Source of the DNA: Dryocosmus kuriphilus
Taxonomy: Eukaryota; Arthropoda; Insecta; Hymenoptera; Cynipidae
DNA length: 64,000 nt
NCBI GenBank assembly: GCA_038277395.1
Contig: CM076193.1
Location: 80,418,627-80,482,626, forward strand
Direction: 5' to 3'
The notes beneath the pieces are model-generated. The model ran no database searches, was not told the origin of the DNA, and saw only the letters and a program-made list of their open reading frames with translations. Made by a program: the position numbers and the translations under genes. How positions within the stretch are numbered: position 1 is the first letter of the stretch; every line of letters begins with the position of its first letter. Below, one piece after another: positions 45,911 through 56,072 of this stretch.

Positions 45911-46956
45911 TTTTTACGTTCTCATTAAAGAAGGTATTAGATTCATGTAAAATTTGACTTTCACGGATTTCATGAAGTCTCCGCGTTTTGAGACCTCCTG
46001 AATTCCAAAAAACGGTTTTTACGATGGTGTCTGTCTGTCTGTTGTCGTCGTCGTCATTGTCGTTGTTGTCGTTGGAGCCTGTTCCCACGGTAACTTTCCA
46101 AGGAGTAATCGGATTGGATTGTGCTTTATTAGGCTTCTTTAAGGGGTAAAAAGAAAATACGAGTTCGTTAACCAGCGGTTTTTGACCAACGGTTATGGTT
46201 TTATCCATCAAAAACGATTTTCATAAAATCAAAAAATTCATTTTCCGGCTAAACTATGAGAGATACAAAAAAAATGTGAGAACATTAAATTGTTTACCTA
46301 AAGTAGATGTACAAATTTTGTTTAAAGCGTTTTTTGATAAAATGAACGGTTTTTGTTTTAATCAAGAAAACGCTGTTAAAATTAAAAAATCCTGGTTCCC
46401 CGCCAAAATATTCTGGATAAAAAAATGGTAAACAACAAGGTTGTTTAGTTCAAAAAGATCTACAAATTTTTTTAATACTATTTTTTGATAAAATGCACGG
46501 TTTTTGTTTTAATCGATAAAACGTTATTAAAAATAAAAAATGTCCAATTTCCCGCCAAACTATGCAAAATACGGAAAAATAGTAAGAAACGAAGTTATTT
46601 AAATCAGAAAAATATACAAATTTGCTCGCTCTCATTTTTTTGAGCAGACGCGTAGTTTTTGAGTTATTCGTGAAATATGTTATGAAATATAAAGAAAACC
46701 ACTTTTCAGCAAAACTATGCAAGATATGAGAAAATATTAACATGCAGAATTGTTCACCTTGGAAAGAGCTACAAAATTTATTTATAAGACTCATCGTTTT
46801 ATTTTTAAGAATGAAAATCCTGTATTGTGAAAATTTGGAAAATCACAAGAAAACTTTACCAATCCACAATGTGTGTTAAAAAAATGTAATTATCGAGCGC
46901 GAAGCGCGAGTATCATGATGAGAATGTATTTCTTAAGGGCGATAGATCCTTAAGTA
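45911..46956 (+). repeat. Family X repeat, copy 4, 5' part
   Basis: Begins TTTTTACGTTCTCATT, one or two bases off the X start, directly after the Polinton protease remnant. It has the TCGTCGTCGTCATTGTCG stretch, internal units, GAGCGCGAAGCGCGAG (about 46893) and TTAAGGGCGATAGATCCTTAAGTA. It is cut at 46956 by the gypsy element and resumes at 57942. Confidence 0.85.
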
Positions 46957-47008
46957 TGTAATGAGGCGTTACGGCACGACTTGTTGCCTACCATTTCGAA
47001 CCGTAGTG

Positions 47009-47073
<65 letters not shown>

Positions 47074-50000
47074 ATACGTCACTGCACGCACGTGGCGAGC
47101 AGATGACGTCCCTACTCCACGGAGCAACCAGTGCGCCGACGCGACCCACAGCTCGTGTCGTTATAAGCACGAGCGAGGCGTGGATCGCGGCACCTCACTC
47201 GGTGCATCCAGTCGAGTCAAATCGACTGGCTTCATCGACTGGCTTCAACGAGAAGGAGCTGCACTGGTTCCTCAGTGGACGGGCTCCCCCGTGGCAGAGT
47301 TACCGGGCGACGACGACGACGACGGCGACGATGACGAACCCTCCGACATCCCGACCTCCATCCTCACCCTTCCGATCCTCACCTGGGGAGGCCGACATAT
47401 GCGTAGATGGACGGGCTCTCCCGTGGTCTGCACATGCGATACAGGAGACGTGGCCTAGGTCCCCTAGCCACCCTCCTGCCGGCAACTCCACCTTCCGATT
47501 CTCACCTGGGGAGACCAACGTATGCGTAGATGGACGGGCTCTCCCGTGGTCTGCACATGCGATACAGGAGACGTGGCCTAGGTCCCCTAGCTACCCTCCT
47601 GTCGGCAACTCCACCTTCCGATCCTCACCTGGGTAGACCGACGTATGCGTAGATGGACGGGCTCTCCCGTGGTCTGCATATGCGGTACAGGAGACGTAGA
47701 TGGACGGGCTCTCCCGTGGTCTGCACAGGCCGTGGCCTAGGTCGGCAACTCCACCTTCCGATCCTAGCCACCCCTAGGTCTCCTAGCCACCCTCCTGTCC
47801 TGTATCGCGACCGTATGCGTAGATGGACGGGCTCTCCCGTGGTCCACCGACCTTCCGATCCTCACCTGGGGAGACCGACGCATGCGTAGATGGACGGGCT
47901 CTCCCGTGGTCTGCACATGCGATACAGGAGACGTGGCCTAGGTCCCCTAGCCACTCTCCTGTCGGCAACTCCACCTTCCGATCCTCACCTGGGTAGACCG
48001 ACGTATGCGTAGATGGACGGGCTCTCCCGTGGTCTGCACATGCGATACAGGAGACGTGGCCTAGGTCTCCTAGCCACCCTCCTGTCGGCAACTCCACCTT
48101 CCGATCCTAATCTGGGGAGACCGACGCATGCGTAGATGGACGGGCTCTCCCGTGGTGTGCACATGCGATACAGGAGACGTGGCCCAGGTCCCCTAGCCAC
48201 CCTCCTGTCGGCAACTCCACCTTCCGATCCTCACCTGGGTAGACCGACGTATGCGTAGATGGACGGGCTCTCCCGTGGTCTGCATATGCGGTACAGGAGA
48301 CGTGGCCTAGGTTCCCTAGCCACCCTCCTGTCCCTCCTGTCCGCGACCCCGACTTCCGATCCTCACCTGGGGAGACCGACGCATGCGTAGATGGACGGGC
48401 TCTCCCGTGGTCTGCACATGCGATACAGGAGACGTGGCCTAGGTCCCCTAGCCACTCTCCTGTCGGCAACTCCACCTTCCGATCCTCACCTGGGTAGACC
48501 GACGTATGCGTAGATGGACGGGCTCTCCCGTGGTCTGCACATGCGATACAGGAGACGTGGCCTAGGTCCCCTAGCCACCCTCCTGTCGGCAACTCCACCT
48601 TCCGATCCTCACCTGGGGAGACCGACGTATGCGTAGATGGACGGGCTCTCCCGTGGTCTGCACATGCGATACAGGAGACGTGGTCTAGGTCCCCTAGACA
48701 CCCTCCTGTCGGCAACTCCACCTTCCGATCCTCACCTGGGGAGACCAACGCATATGTAGATGGACGGGGTCTCCCGTGGTCTGCACATGCGATACAGGAG
48801 ACGTGGCCTAGGTCTCCTAGCCACCCTCCTGTCGGCAACTCCACCTTCCGATCCTAACCTGGGGAGACCGACGCATGCGTAGATGGACGGGCTCTCCCGT
48901 GGTCTGCACATGCGGTACAGGAGACGTGGCCTAGGTTCCCTAGCCACACTCCTGCCGGCAACTCCACTTTCCGACCCTCACCTGGGGAGACCGACGCATG
49001 CGTAGATGGACGGGCTCTCCCGTGGTCTGCACATGCGATACAGGAGACGTGGCCTAGGTCCCCTAGCCACCCTCCTGTCGGCAACTCCACCTTCCGATCC
49101 TCACCTGGGGAGACCGACGTATGCGTAGATGGACGGGCTCTCCCGTGGTCTGCACATGCGATACAGGAGACGTGGTCTAGGTCCCCTAGACACCCTCCTG
49201 TCGGCAACTCCACCTTCCGATCCTCACCTGGGGAGACCAACGCATATGTAGATGGACGGGGTCTCCCGTGGTCTGCACATGCGATACAGGAGACGTGGCC
49301 TAGGTCTCCTAGCCACCCTCCTGTCGGCAACTCCACCTTTCGATCCTAACCTGGGGAGACCGACGCATGCGTAGATGGACGGGCTCTCCCGTGGTCTGCA
49401 CATGCGGTACAGGAGACGTGGCCTAGGTTCCCTAGCCACACTCCTGCCGGCAACTCCACTTTCCGACCCTCACCTGGGGAGACCGACGCATGCGTAGGTG
49501 GACGGGCTCTCCCGTGGTCTGCACGTGCGATACAGGAGACGTGGCCTAGGTCCCCTAGCCACCCTCCTGTCGGCAACTCCACCTTCCGATCCTCACCTGG
49601 GGAGACCGACGTATGCGTAGATGGACGGGCTCTCCCGTGGTCTGCACATGCGATACAGGAGACGTGGTCTAGGTCCCCTAGACACCCTCCTGTCGGCAAC
49701 TCCACCTTCCGATCCTCACCTGGGGAGACCAACGCATATGTAGATGGACGGGGTCTCCCGTGGTCTGCACATGTGATACGGGAGACGTGGCCTAGGTCTC
49801 CTAGCTACCCTCCTGTCGGCAACTCCACCTTCCGATCCTAACCTGGGGAGACCGACGCATGCGTAGATGGACGGGCTCTCCCGTGGTCTGCACATGCGAT
49901 ACAGAAGACGTGGCCCAGGTCCCCTAGCCACCCTCCTGTCGGCAACTCCACCTTCCGATCCTCACCTGGGTAGACCGACGTATGCGTAGATGGACGGGCT

Positions 50001-50943
50001 CTCCCGTGGTCTGCATATGCGGTACAGGAGACGTGGCCTAGGTTCCCTAGCCGCCCCCCTGTCGGCGACCCACACTTCCGATCCTCACCTGGGGAGACCG
50101 ACGCATACGTAGATGGACGGGCTCTCCCGTGGTCTGCACTTGTGGTACAGGAGATGTGGTCTAGGTTCCCTAATCACCCTCCTGTCGGCGACCCCATCCC
50201 TCCGTTCCCCACCAGGGGAGACCGACGCATGCGTAGATGGACGGGCTCTCCCGTGGTCTGCACATGTGATACAGGAGACGTGGCCTAGGTCCCCTAGACA
50301 CCCTCCTGTCGGCAACTCCCACGCGACCGATGACACAATGACCGAACAATCCGTAACCACACCGCACCCGTCCTGACCCAGGGGGCCGTCGCTCGACCAC
50401 CTTTACCGCTCCGAAAGGTGGAGCACCCGGGTCCATCAGGAACCGTACCTAGAAATACCGCTCTACAGACCCCGTCTAATTCGCGCGACCCACCGCAGAG
50501 ATGCCGCTCTACCGATACCATTCTTGTTAACCTGTTACAGGGTCAACCCCGAAAACCTGAGGCGGCCAGACCACCACCGAACCACTTGCGCGCATACCGT
50601 AAAGGACACACACACGCAGCTTTTGCATCGAGTCACACAATACGCACACACATAATCACGCGGAGTCCACACACACACACCTAGTTTTATATCGAGTCAC
50701 ACAATACACGCACAAATACCCATGTAGAATCCGCGCACATACACCCGCACACCTACACACACACCCACACTCACACAAGCACACACACACTAGCAATGTA
50801 AGTTATAGGAAGAATAGAGATACTTTGTTTTGACATTACAACCGTTGTTATCACTGTTAAGCCCTAACCCCCAATCCTAAACCCTGGTAAGACTGGAGCG
50901 TCCGGAGGGGGTATCTCAGACCAGAGGGGAATAGCAGCGTTAC
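46957..50943 (+). repeat. 5' LTR, 3987 bp
   Basis: Starts TGTAATGAGG. It holds an (AT)n run at about 47010-47070, a leader region shared with the 3' LTR, a 123-bp minisatellite (~25 units), a unique region with GTCCATCAGGAACCGTACCT, CA-rich tracts at 50600-50790 and the conserved end. The last 90 bp differ from the 3' LTR at two positions, so much of the LTR pair is young. Confidence 0.92.
47372..50322 (+). repeat. 123-bp minisatellite inside the 5' LTR
   Basis: About 25 units of 123 bp, each with TAGATGGACGGGCTCTCCCG and CAGGAGACGTGGCCTAGG. Because 123 is divisible by 3 and stops are absent, long open frames appear on the - strand (such as 48107-48844), encoding a 41-residue repeat; these are artefacts of the repeat. 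A 492-bp four-unit superrepeat is visible between about 48600 and 49830. A few shortened units lie at 47640-47880. Confidence 0.95.
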
Positions 50944-50944
50944 G

Positions 50945-50962
50945 TGGCGCCCGAACAGGGAC
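50945..50962 (+). promoter_or_regulatory. Primer-binding site, tRNA-Lys type
   Basis: TGGCGCCCGAACAGGGAC begins 1 nt after the 5' LTR. It matches the 3' end of tRNA-Lys in complement, the primer site also used by many gypsy elements and some retroviruses. Minus-strand cDNA synthesis would start here. Confidence 0.92.
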
Positions 50963-51338
50963 CATTTTAAAAAACTCCGGCACCGGTGTAGCAGGAGTGG
51001 GGGCCTTCCCCTTCTCCTGTTCCAAAATTGTATAAAGATACGCGACAACCCACCCGAGAGATCACTTCTTGTAAGATACGGCACCGAGCGAAAGCCAGTC
51101 CCGAACCGAAAACCGAACCAAGCGAGAATTGTAAACGAATCACAACCGTATCGACCAGCAGGGCGCCCCACTCCTCCAAGAACGAGCGGCGCACTTCGGA
51201 CTACGCAGAGGGACTAGGAGTGGGACCGTATATAAGCAGGAAACGACAAACCCGAAGACACAATCCGACGAGACTCGCTCATGAGCGGACATCACGCTCC
51301 TACAAGTAAACCAGACCAGCAACGGACACCGAACAACC

Positions 51339-52373
51339 ATGAAGGTCTCATGGGTGTACAAATTACGAAGAGAAGAGCTAGAAACCAAACTGAATAAGCA
51401 CCAGGTCGACTGCGAAGGGTCAATAGCAATGCTGAGGCAGCGGATGGTGAGCCTGGTAAGGAGTAACCCAGAGCTCTTCGAAGATAGGCCAGAAGACGCT
51501 CCCGACTACAAAGAAGACCCAGACCGCACCAGGGACCTAGAGATGATGGAGGCGGAACTAAACAGACTCCGGCAAAGCCAAGCAGTAACATCGTCACCAC
51601 GACTCGAGCAAGGTGAAAACATTATAGAGGAACCGAGGGAACGCCCAACGGGATCGAACGCGACACTAGACCAGATGAGGAAATGGAACTGCCACTTCGA
51701 CGGCAAGAACGTGTACGGGTTCCTGGAGAGACTGGACGAGTTGCAAAAAGCCTACCAGTACACCGACCAACAAATCCTGAGGGGTTGTCCCGAGCTACTC
51801 AGGGGCGACGCGCAGTTATGGTACCGGAACTGCGCAACCAACATAACCACACTCCAGGAGTTGCAACAGAGCCTACGACGTTTTTACCTGTCTCCCGGCG
51901 AGCTAAAGGAGCTGGACCAGCAGATCTATAAGCGACATCAGGGACATCAAGAGGACACCCGGGCATTCATCACCTTCTTGCTCACCCTCGTCAGGAGGCG
52001 GGGCGGATTCACCCACAACAAGACCATGGAAACCCTGTATTTCAATATGAAACCGAGCTTACGACTCTACATACGACTGTCCGAACTAGACTCTCCCGAC
52101 GACCTAATTCAGCGAGCGGAAGAGATCGAGGAAGCCCAAAAACTATTAACAAAAGAGACCCGGGGAGACCCAAAGTCGAAACCGACCAGGCAGCGCACCT
52201 CCACCATCGAACCCACGTACGTGCGGAACGAGACCTGCGGCCAGGACGACATCCTCTCCCGAGACTGCAATTGCGAGAAACCGGGAAACGACAACCGGGC
52301 CGGGCCCCACCACGCGCCGACCCGGCCCGAGCCAACAATGTATGCGGCGAACCTAGAGCATTCATCCCGCTAA
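51339..52373 (+). CDS. gag: Gag capsid/nucleocapsid polyprotein
   Basis: A 344-residue frame from ATG 51339 to TAA. It has an N-terminal basic/coiled part and then a gypsy capsid region (MRKWNCHFDGKNVYGFLERL, LLRGDAQLWYRNC, FYLSPGELKELDQQIYKR) typical of retroelement/Arc-like gag. Near residue 290 it has CGQDDILSRDCNC, a zinc-knuckle-like region in which the usual CxxC-GH-C spacing is disturbed. It overlaps the pro-pol frame (52271 onward) by ~100 nt in the -1 frame, consistent with ribosomal frameshifting. Gag assembles the particle and binds RNA. Confidence 0.85.
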   Translation: MKVSWVYKLRREELETKLNKHQVDCEGSIAMLRQRMVSLVRSNPELFEDRPEDAPDYKEDPDRTRDLEMMEAELNRLRQSQAVTSSPRLEQGENIIEEPRERPTGSNATLDQMRKWNCHFDGKNVYGFLERLDELQKAYQYTDQQILRGCPELLRGDAQLWYRNCATNITTLQELQQSLRRFYLSPGELKELDQQIYKRHQGHQEDTRAFITFLLTLVRRRGGFTHNKTMETLYFNMKPSLRLYIRLSELDSPDDLIQRAEEIEEAQKLLTKETRGDPKSKPTRQRTSTIEPTYVRNETCGQDDILSRDCNCEKPGNDNRAGPHHAPTRPEPTMYAANLEHSSR

Positions 52374-52720
52374 GGATAGGGGAACGCACCGCCAACGCTC
52401 TCGTCGACCCCGGATCTGTCTGCCCATACGTCAACAACCGAACGGCCAGACTATGCATCAACCAGGGATGGGAGCGAGAGCGCAACGACAGCATAGCCGT
52501 CATGGCAAACGGCACGAGATCCCCACTGGGAGACCGCCTCTTCGGACCTTTAAGAATAGCCGGCAGACGAGTCCAGACCGAGGTATCCGTTATGCCGAAC
52601 CTAAATCACAGCGTCATCCTCGGTATGGACGCGCTAAACCAGGAAAACCTGGAGATGACAATCAACGGGAAGAGAATCCTCCCACCAGCAGAAGCCGAGG
52701 GAACGGAAGTCAACACTATC
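52330..52720 (+). pseudogene. pol: Retropepsin of the gypsy element
   Basis: In the frame overlapping gag, FIPLRIGERTANALVDPGSV carries the active-site loop as D-P-G-S, where the family has D-T-G or D-S-G. VILGMDALNQENLEM is the conserved second motif. The Pro in the active-site loop would be expected to hurt catalysis. The enzyme would cut gag and pol as a homodimer. Confidence 0.75.
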
Positions 52721-52779
52721 GAAGGGCCAATAACCATGGCCAACCTAGAAGACGGAGACCAGAGGGTCGCTGAAGAGTT

Positions 52780-53645
52780 CCTAAAACGGCAGATGGACCG
52801 CTGCACCAGAAGGAAGGGAGTCACTCCGATGATAAAGCACGAAATCCGCCTCAAGGAAAACACCCCGATTAAACAACGGTACCGACCAAGGAACCCAGCC
52901 GTACAGAGGATCATCGACGAGGAGGTAGACCAGATGCTCAAGAAGGGAGTAATCCAGCCGTACAGTAGCCCATGGAGTTCCCGGTGGTCATCGTCCGTCG
53001 GAAGGATGGGCGACCTCGATTCTGCGTGGACTTTCGGAGACTCAACTAAGTCTCCGAGAAGCACGCCTAGCCTCTACCCCAAGTTAACGCCACCCTGGAC
53101 AAGTTACGCGGGGCAAAATACCTATCCACCATTGAACTAAAGAACGGGTACTGGCATGTACCGCTCACCGAAGAGAGCAAACCGCTCGCCGCATTCACAG
53201 TACCAGGAAAAGGACTCTTCGAGTTCACCGTCATGCCATTCGGCCTACATGCCGCCCCACCCACCTTCCAACGGCTCCTGGATAGGGTAATAACACCAGA
53301 GATGGCCCCAACCGCTTTCGCGTACTTGGACAACATAGTAGTATGCACGATGACGTTCGAAAGACACGTCGAGACACTAGACAAAGTCTTCCAGAGACTG
53401 TACCACGCCAACCTCAGCCCAAACCCCGACAAATGCCAATTCTTCCAAGGGGAGATAAAGTACCTGGGACACATCGTCGATAGTCGAGGACTGCGCACCG
53501 ATCCCGAGAAAGTGGCGGCCATCCAACACCTGACACCACCAAGGAACCTGAAGGAAGCCCGCCAGTTCCTAGGCCTAATCTCATGGTACAGACGGTTCAT
53601 AAAAGACGTAGCCAAAGTCGCCGCACCGCTTCACAAACTACTAAA
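52780..53645 (+). pseudogene. pol: Gypsy reverse transcriptase, YLDN active site
   Basis: Starts in the protease frame (HEIRLKENTPIKQRYRP, GVIQPYSSPWSS). It then shifts frame near 52978 to VVIVRRKDGRPRFCVDFRRL, followed by two stops near 53048 and 53069. It continues as YLSTIELKNGYWHVPL, FTVMPFGLHAAPPTFQRLLD and AFAYLDNIVV. The catalytic pair after Y-L is Asp-Asn (GAC AAC at 53329-53334) where the family has Asp-Asp. The frame 53233-53649 runs into the connection region (LGLISWYRRFI) and ends at a TGA. Confidence 0.88.
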
Positions 53646-53649
53646 ATGA

Positions 53650-54110
53650 GAGTGGACACAGGACCAACAACAGTCCTTCGAGGAACTGAAATCCCGACTC
53701 ACATCAGCACCGATCCTCGCCTGCCCCGATTGGAACAAAACATTCACGCTGCAGACCAACGCCAGTCAGGAAGGATTAGGGGCAGCCCTTACCCAGCGAA
53801 GGGACGACACCGAGCGAGTCATCGCCTACGCCAGTAGAGCATTAATAAAAGCCGAACGCAATTACTCGACTACTGAACTCGAATGTTTAGCCGTGAAGTG
53901 GGGAGTCTGGAAAATGCGAGACTACCTCGAGGGCTACCGGTTCATCGTCCTGACAGACCACCTGTCATTGAAATGGCTCGACAAAATAGACAACCCTTCC
54001 GGCCGTTTGGCCCGCTGGGCTATGGAACTCAGTCAATGGGATTTCGTAATAAAATACCGAAAAGGGGCGGATAATCTGCTAGCCGACACCCTCTTCCGAC
54101 AACCTTTACA
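53650..54110 (+). pseudogene. pol: Gypsy RNase H
   Basis: After the TGA at 53647-53649, the reading EWTQDQQQSFEELKSRLTS leads into FTLQTNASQEGLGAALTQ. The first catalytic Asp of RNase H is expected in T-D-A-S, but here it is Asn (AAC). ERNYSTTELECLAVKWGVWK carries the catalytic Glu, and FIVLTDHLSLKWL a later Asp. It joins to the integrase frame that begins at 53893. RNase H would degrade template RNA. Confidence 0.85.
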
Positions 54111-55071
54111 AATCTGCCCCCTCGAGGGGAAGGACTGGTACCAGGAACGCCTTAGAGCCGTACAGGACGACCCAACCAACAACCGAGAATTCCGCATCCG
54201 CGACGACCGACTGTACCGACGCGTCCTGCACACGCTGGATTTCAACGATTATGGGCCGGACGAAGAGTGGAAAATCTGCGTCCCACGAGCAGAACAACAG
54301 CGAGTATTAAGGGAGGTCCATGATGAATTGACATCCGGACACCTCGGTGTAGCCAAAACACTGAACCGGCTGTCACGCTACTACTTCTGGCCCGGAATGC
54401 TCAGGATGGGAACCCGATACGTGCGGAGCTGCCCCAGCTGCCAAAAATTTAAAGCACAACAACAAGCCCTCGCCGGAGAGATGCAAGCCACCAACGTCGA
54501 CCAAACCTGGGAAATGGTCTCAGCGGACCTGGTCGGACCCCTGCCACGCTCCACCAGCGGAAATAACTGGCTCCTCGTGATGCAGGACCGCTACACTAAG
54601 TGGGTGGAGATACACCCCTTAAGAAAGGCCACGGGTCAAGCAGTAGCCACCACTATGAGAGATCGGATCTGTCTCCGTCACGGGTGCCCGAAAATCGTCA
54701 TCTCAGACAACGGGCGCCAGTTCACTAATAAAGAGGTCCGAAAACTACTCACTGAGTTGCACATACAACACCGTCTAACACCACCATACACACCGCAGTG
54801 CAACCCAGTTGAACGAGCGAACCGCGTGATAAAGACAATGATAGCGCAAAACATCACGAAGTCCCAAAAGACATCGGACGCCCACCTGGCTGAGCTACAG
54901 TTCGCGTACAACACCGCGACGAGCTCTGCAACCGGATACTCGCCGGCCTATCTAAACTACGGGCGCGAACTACGCCCACCGGGCAGTCTGGCCCAAGAAG
55001 CCGCCCTACCGAACCAAAAGAAATATACCCAACGCATCGACAAACTACACGCCGCCCTGGAACTCGCTTGA
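54111..55071 (+). pseudogene. pol: Gypsy integrase core
   Basis: Open to a TGA at 55069-55071. The zinc module is intact: His in VHDELTSGHLG (two His) and Cys in SCPSCQKFK. The core has Asp in VSADLVGPLP, Asp in VISDNGRQFTN and Glu in TPQCNPVERANRVIK, so the DDE triad is kept. TGYSPAYLNYGRELRPPG is the usual segment after the core. It is the best-preserved pol domain. Confidence 0.88.
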
Positions 55072-55077
55072 AAACAG

Positions 55078-55716
55078 ATGGCCAAGAGTTTCCAACGGCA
55101 GAAAGCACACTACAACCTAAGACGGAGGAAATGGGCGCCGACAATCGGCGCGAAAGTGATGCAGAAGGCCCACCACCTGTCAAGTAAAATCGACAGTTTC
55201 AACGCCAAACTCGCCCCCAGGTATAGAGGCCCATTCACCGTCCACCGAAAGCAGACGAACGTGATTTACGATCTGAAGGACGACAAAGGCAACCTATTCC
55301 GCCGCGTACACGTCAGTGACCTAAAGCCTTACGAGGACAACGCTGTTGAAAATCCAGCGGCAGCACTAGAGCAAGCAACGAACGACCAGGCATCCGGCGA
55401 AACTCGAACGGGAACAGCCACGGCGAGCACTGACGGTAGCGGGCCGTGGACGACTAATACCGGCAGTTACCACTTAGTACGAAACACCGTACCGCGCAGA
55501 GTAGGGGTAACCACGAACCACGCTACAGTCATGCCGGGCAGATCAGAACGATGCAACGAGACGACCAGCGACCACCGAAGAAGAAGCATGGAACAAGAGA
55601 TCGCCGCCCTGCAAGCCCTGCTGGACAGGGACACCTTCAGGAGGTTCCGAGAGGTGGGTCCTCTCTACGAGACCGAAGACGAGGTCGTCATTCGCCAGGG
55701 CACCACAAGGAGGTAA
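55078..55716 (+). pseudogene. pol: Gypsy integrase C-terminal region (GPY/F-like)
   Basis: Same protein after the in-frame TGA. FQRQKAHYNLRRRKW, IGAKVMQKAHHLSSK, APRYRGPFTVHRKQTNVIYD and FRRVHVSDLKPYEDN form the GPY/F-type module that binds DNA and helps target integration. No chromodomain follows. A Ser/Thr-rich tail then MEQEIAALQALLDRDTFRRF ends at TAA 55714-55716. From there to 56057 I see no gene. Confidence 0.8.
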
Positions 55717-56057
55717 ACCAGACCACAAAAGTTCTGCTCAGGAGGAAGAGGAAGGCCTCACATAGACGCACCTCACCGAAACGCGGGCCAACAACCAGGG
55801 CAGACGAAGCGTCCCCCAGACACGGAAGGCAATACTACCACTACCATCAGCGCCAGCCACAACACCCGCACCAGCACCAGCCACGCAGTCCCCCAACACG
55901 CGAGCTACAAGACCAACCTCGCTCCGCGAGTGGGAGGAGTGCGATACGCCCTGCGCCTGCGGATCGACGGAACCTGGCGGATCGTCGCGTAGGAGTAACT
56001 GTAAGTAGAGCAAAATTTCCTATCTCTCTTTGTAAAACCGTAAAGTTTCGCTCTCCC

Positions 56058-56072
56058 GAAAGGGGGAGGTGG
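56058..56072 (+). promoter_or_regulatory. Polypurine tract of the gypsy element
   Basis: GAAAGGGGGAGGTGG ends exactly where the 3' LTR begins (TGTAACGAGG). It is the plus-strand primer site left by RNase H. Confidence 0.88.

Noticed and set aside
47070..47636. 188-codon plus-strand open frame in the 5' LTR
   Set aside because: It spans LTR leader and minisatellite and is not kept in the 3' LTR at the same length.
48107..48844. 245-codon minus-strand open frame, and similar frames at 47783-49931, in the gypsy LTR
   Set aside because: They are products of a stop-free 123-bp tandem repeat (a multiple of three). No start context, no known domain; the same peptide appears in all units.
50600..50790. 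CA-rich tracts as telomeric or functional repeats
   Set aside because: Irregular CA/CACG microsatellite-like sequence present in both LTRs; no telomere unit.
50945..50962. Lentivirus-like primer-binding site
   Set aside because: The tRNA-Lys site is shared with many gypsy elements; the gag-pol is Ty3/gypsy and no envelope or accessory gene is present.
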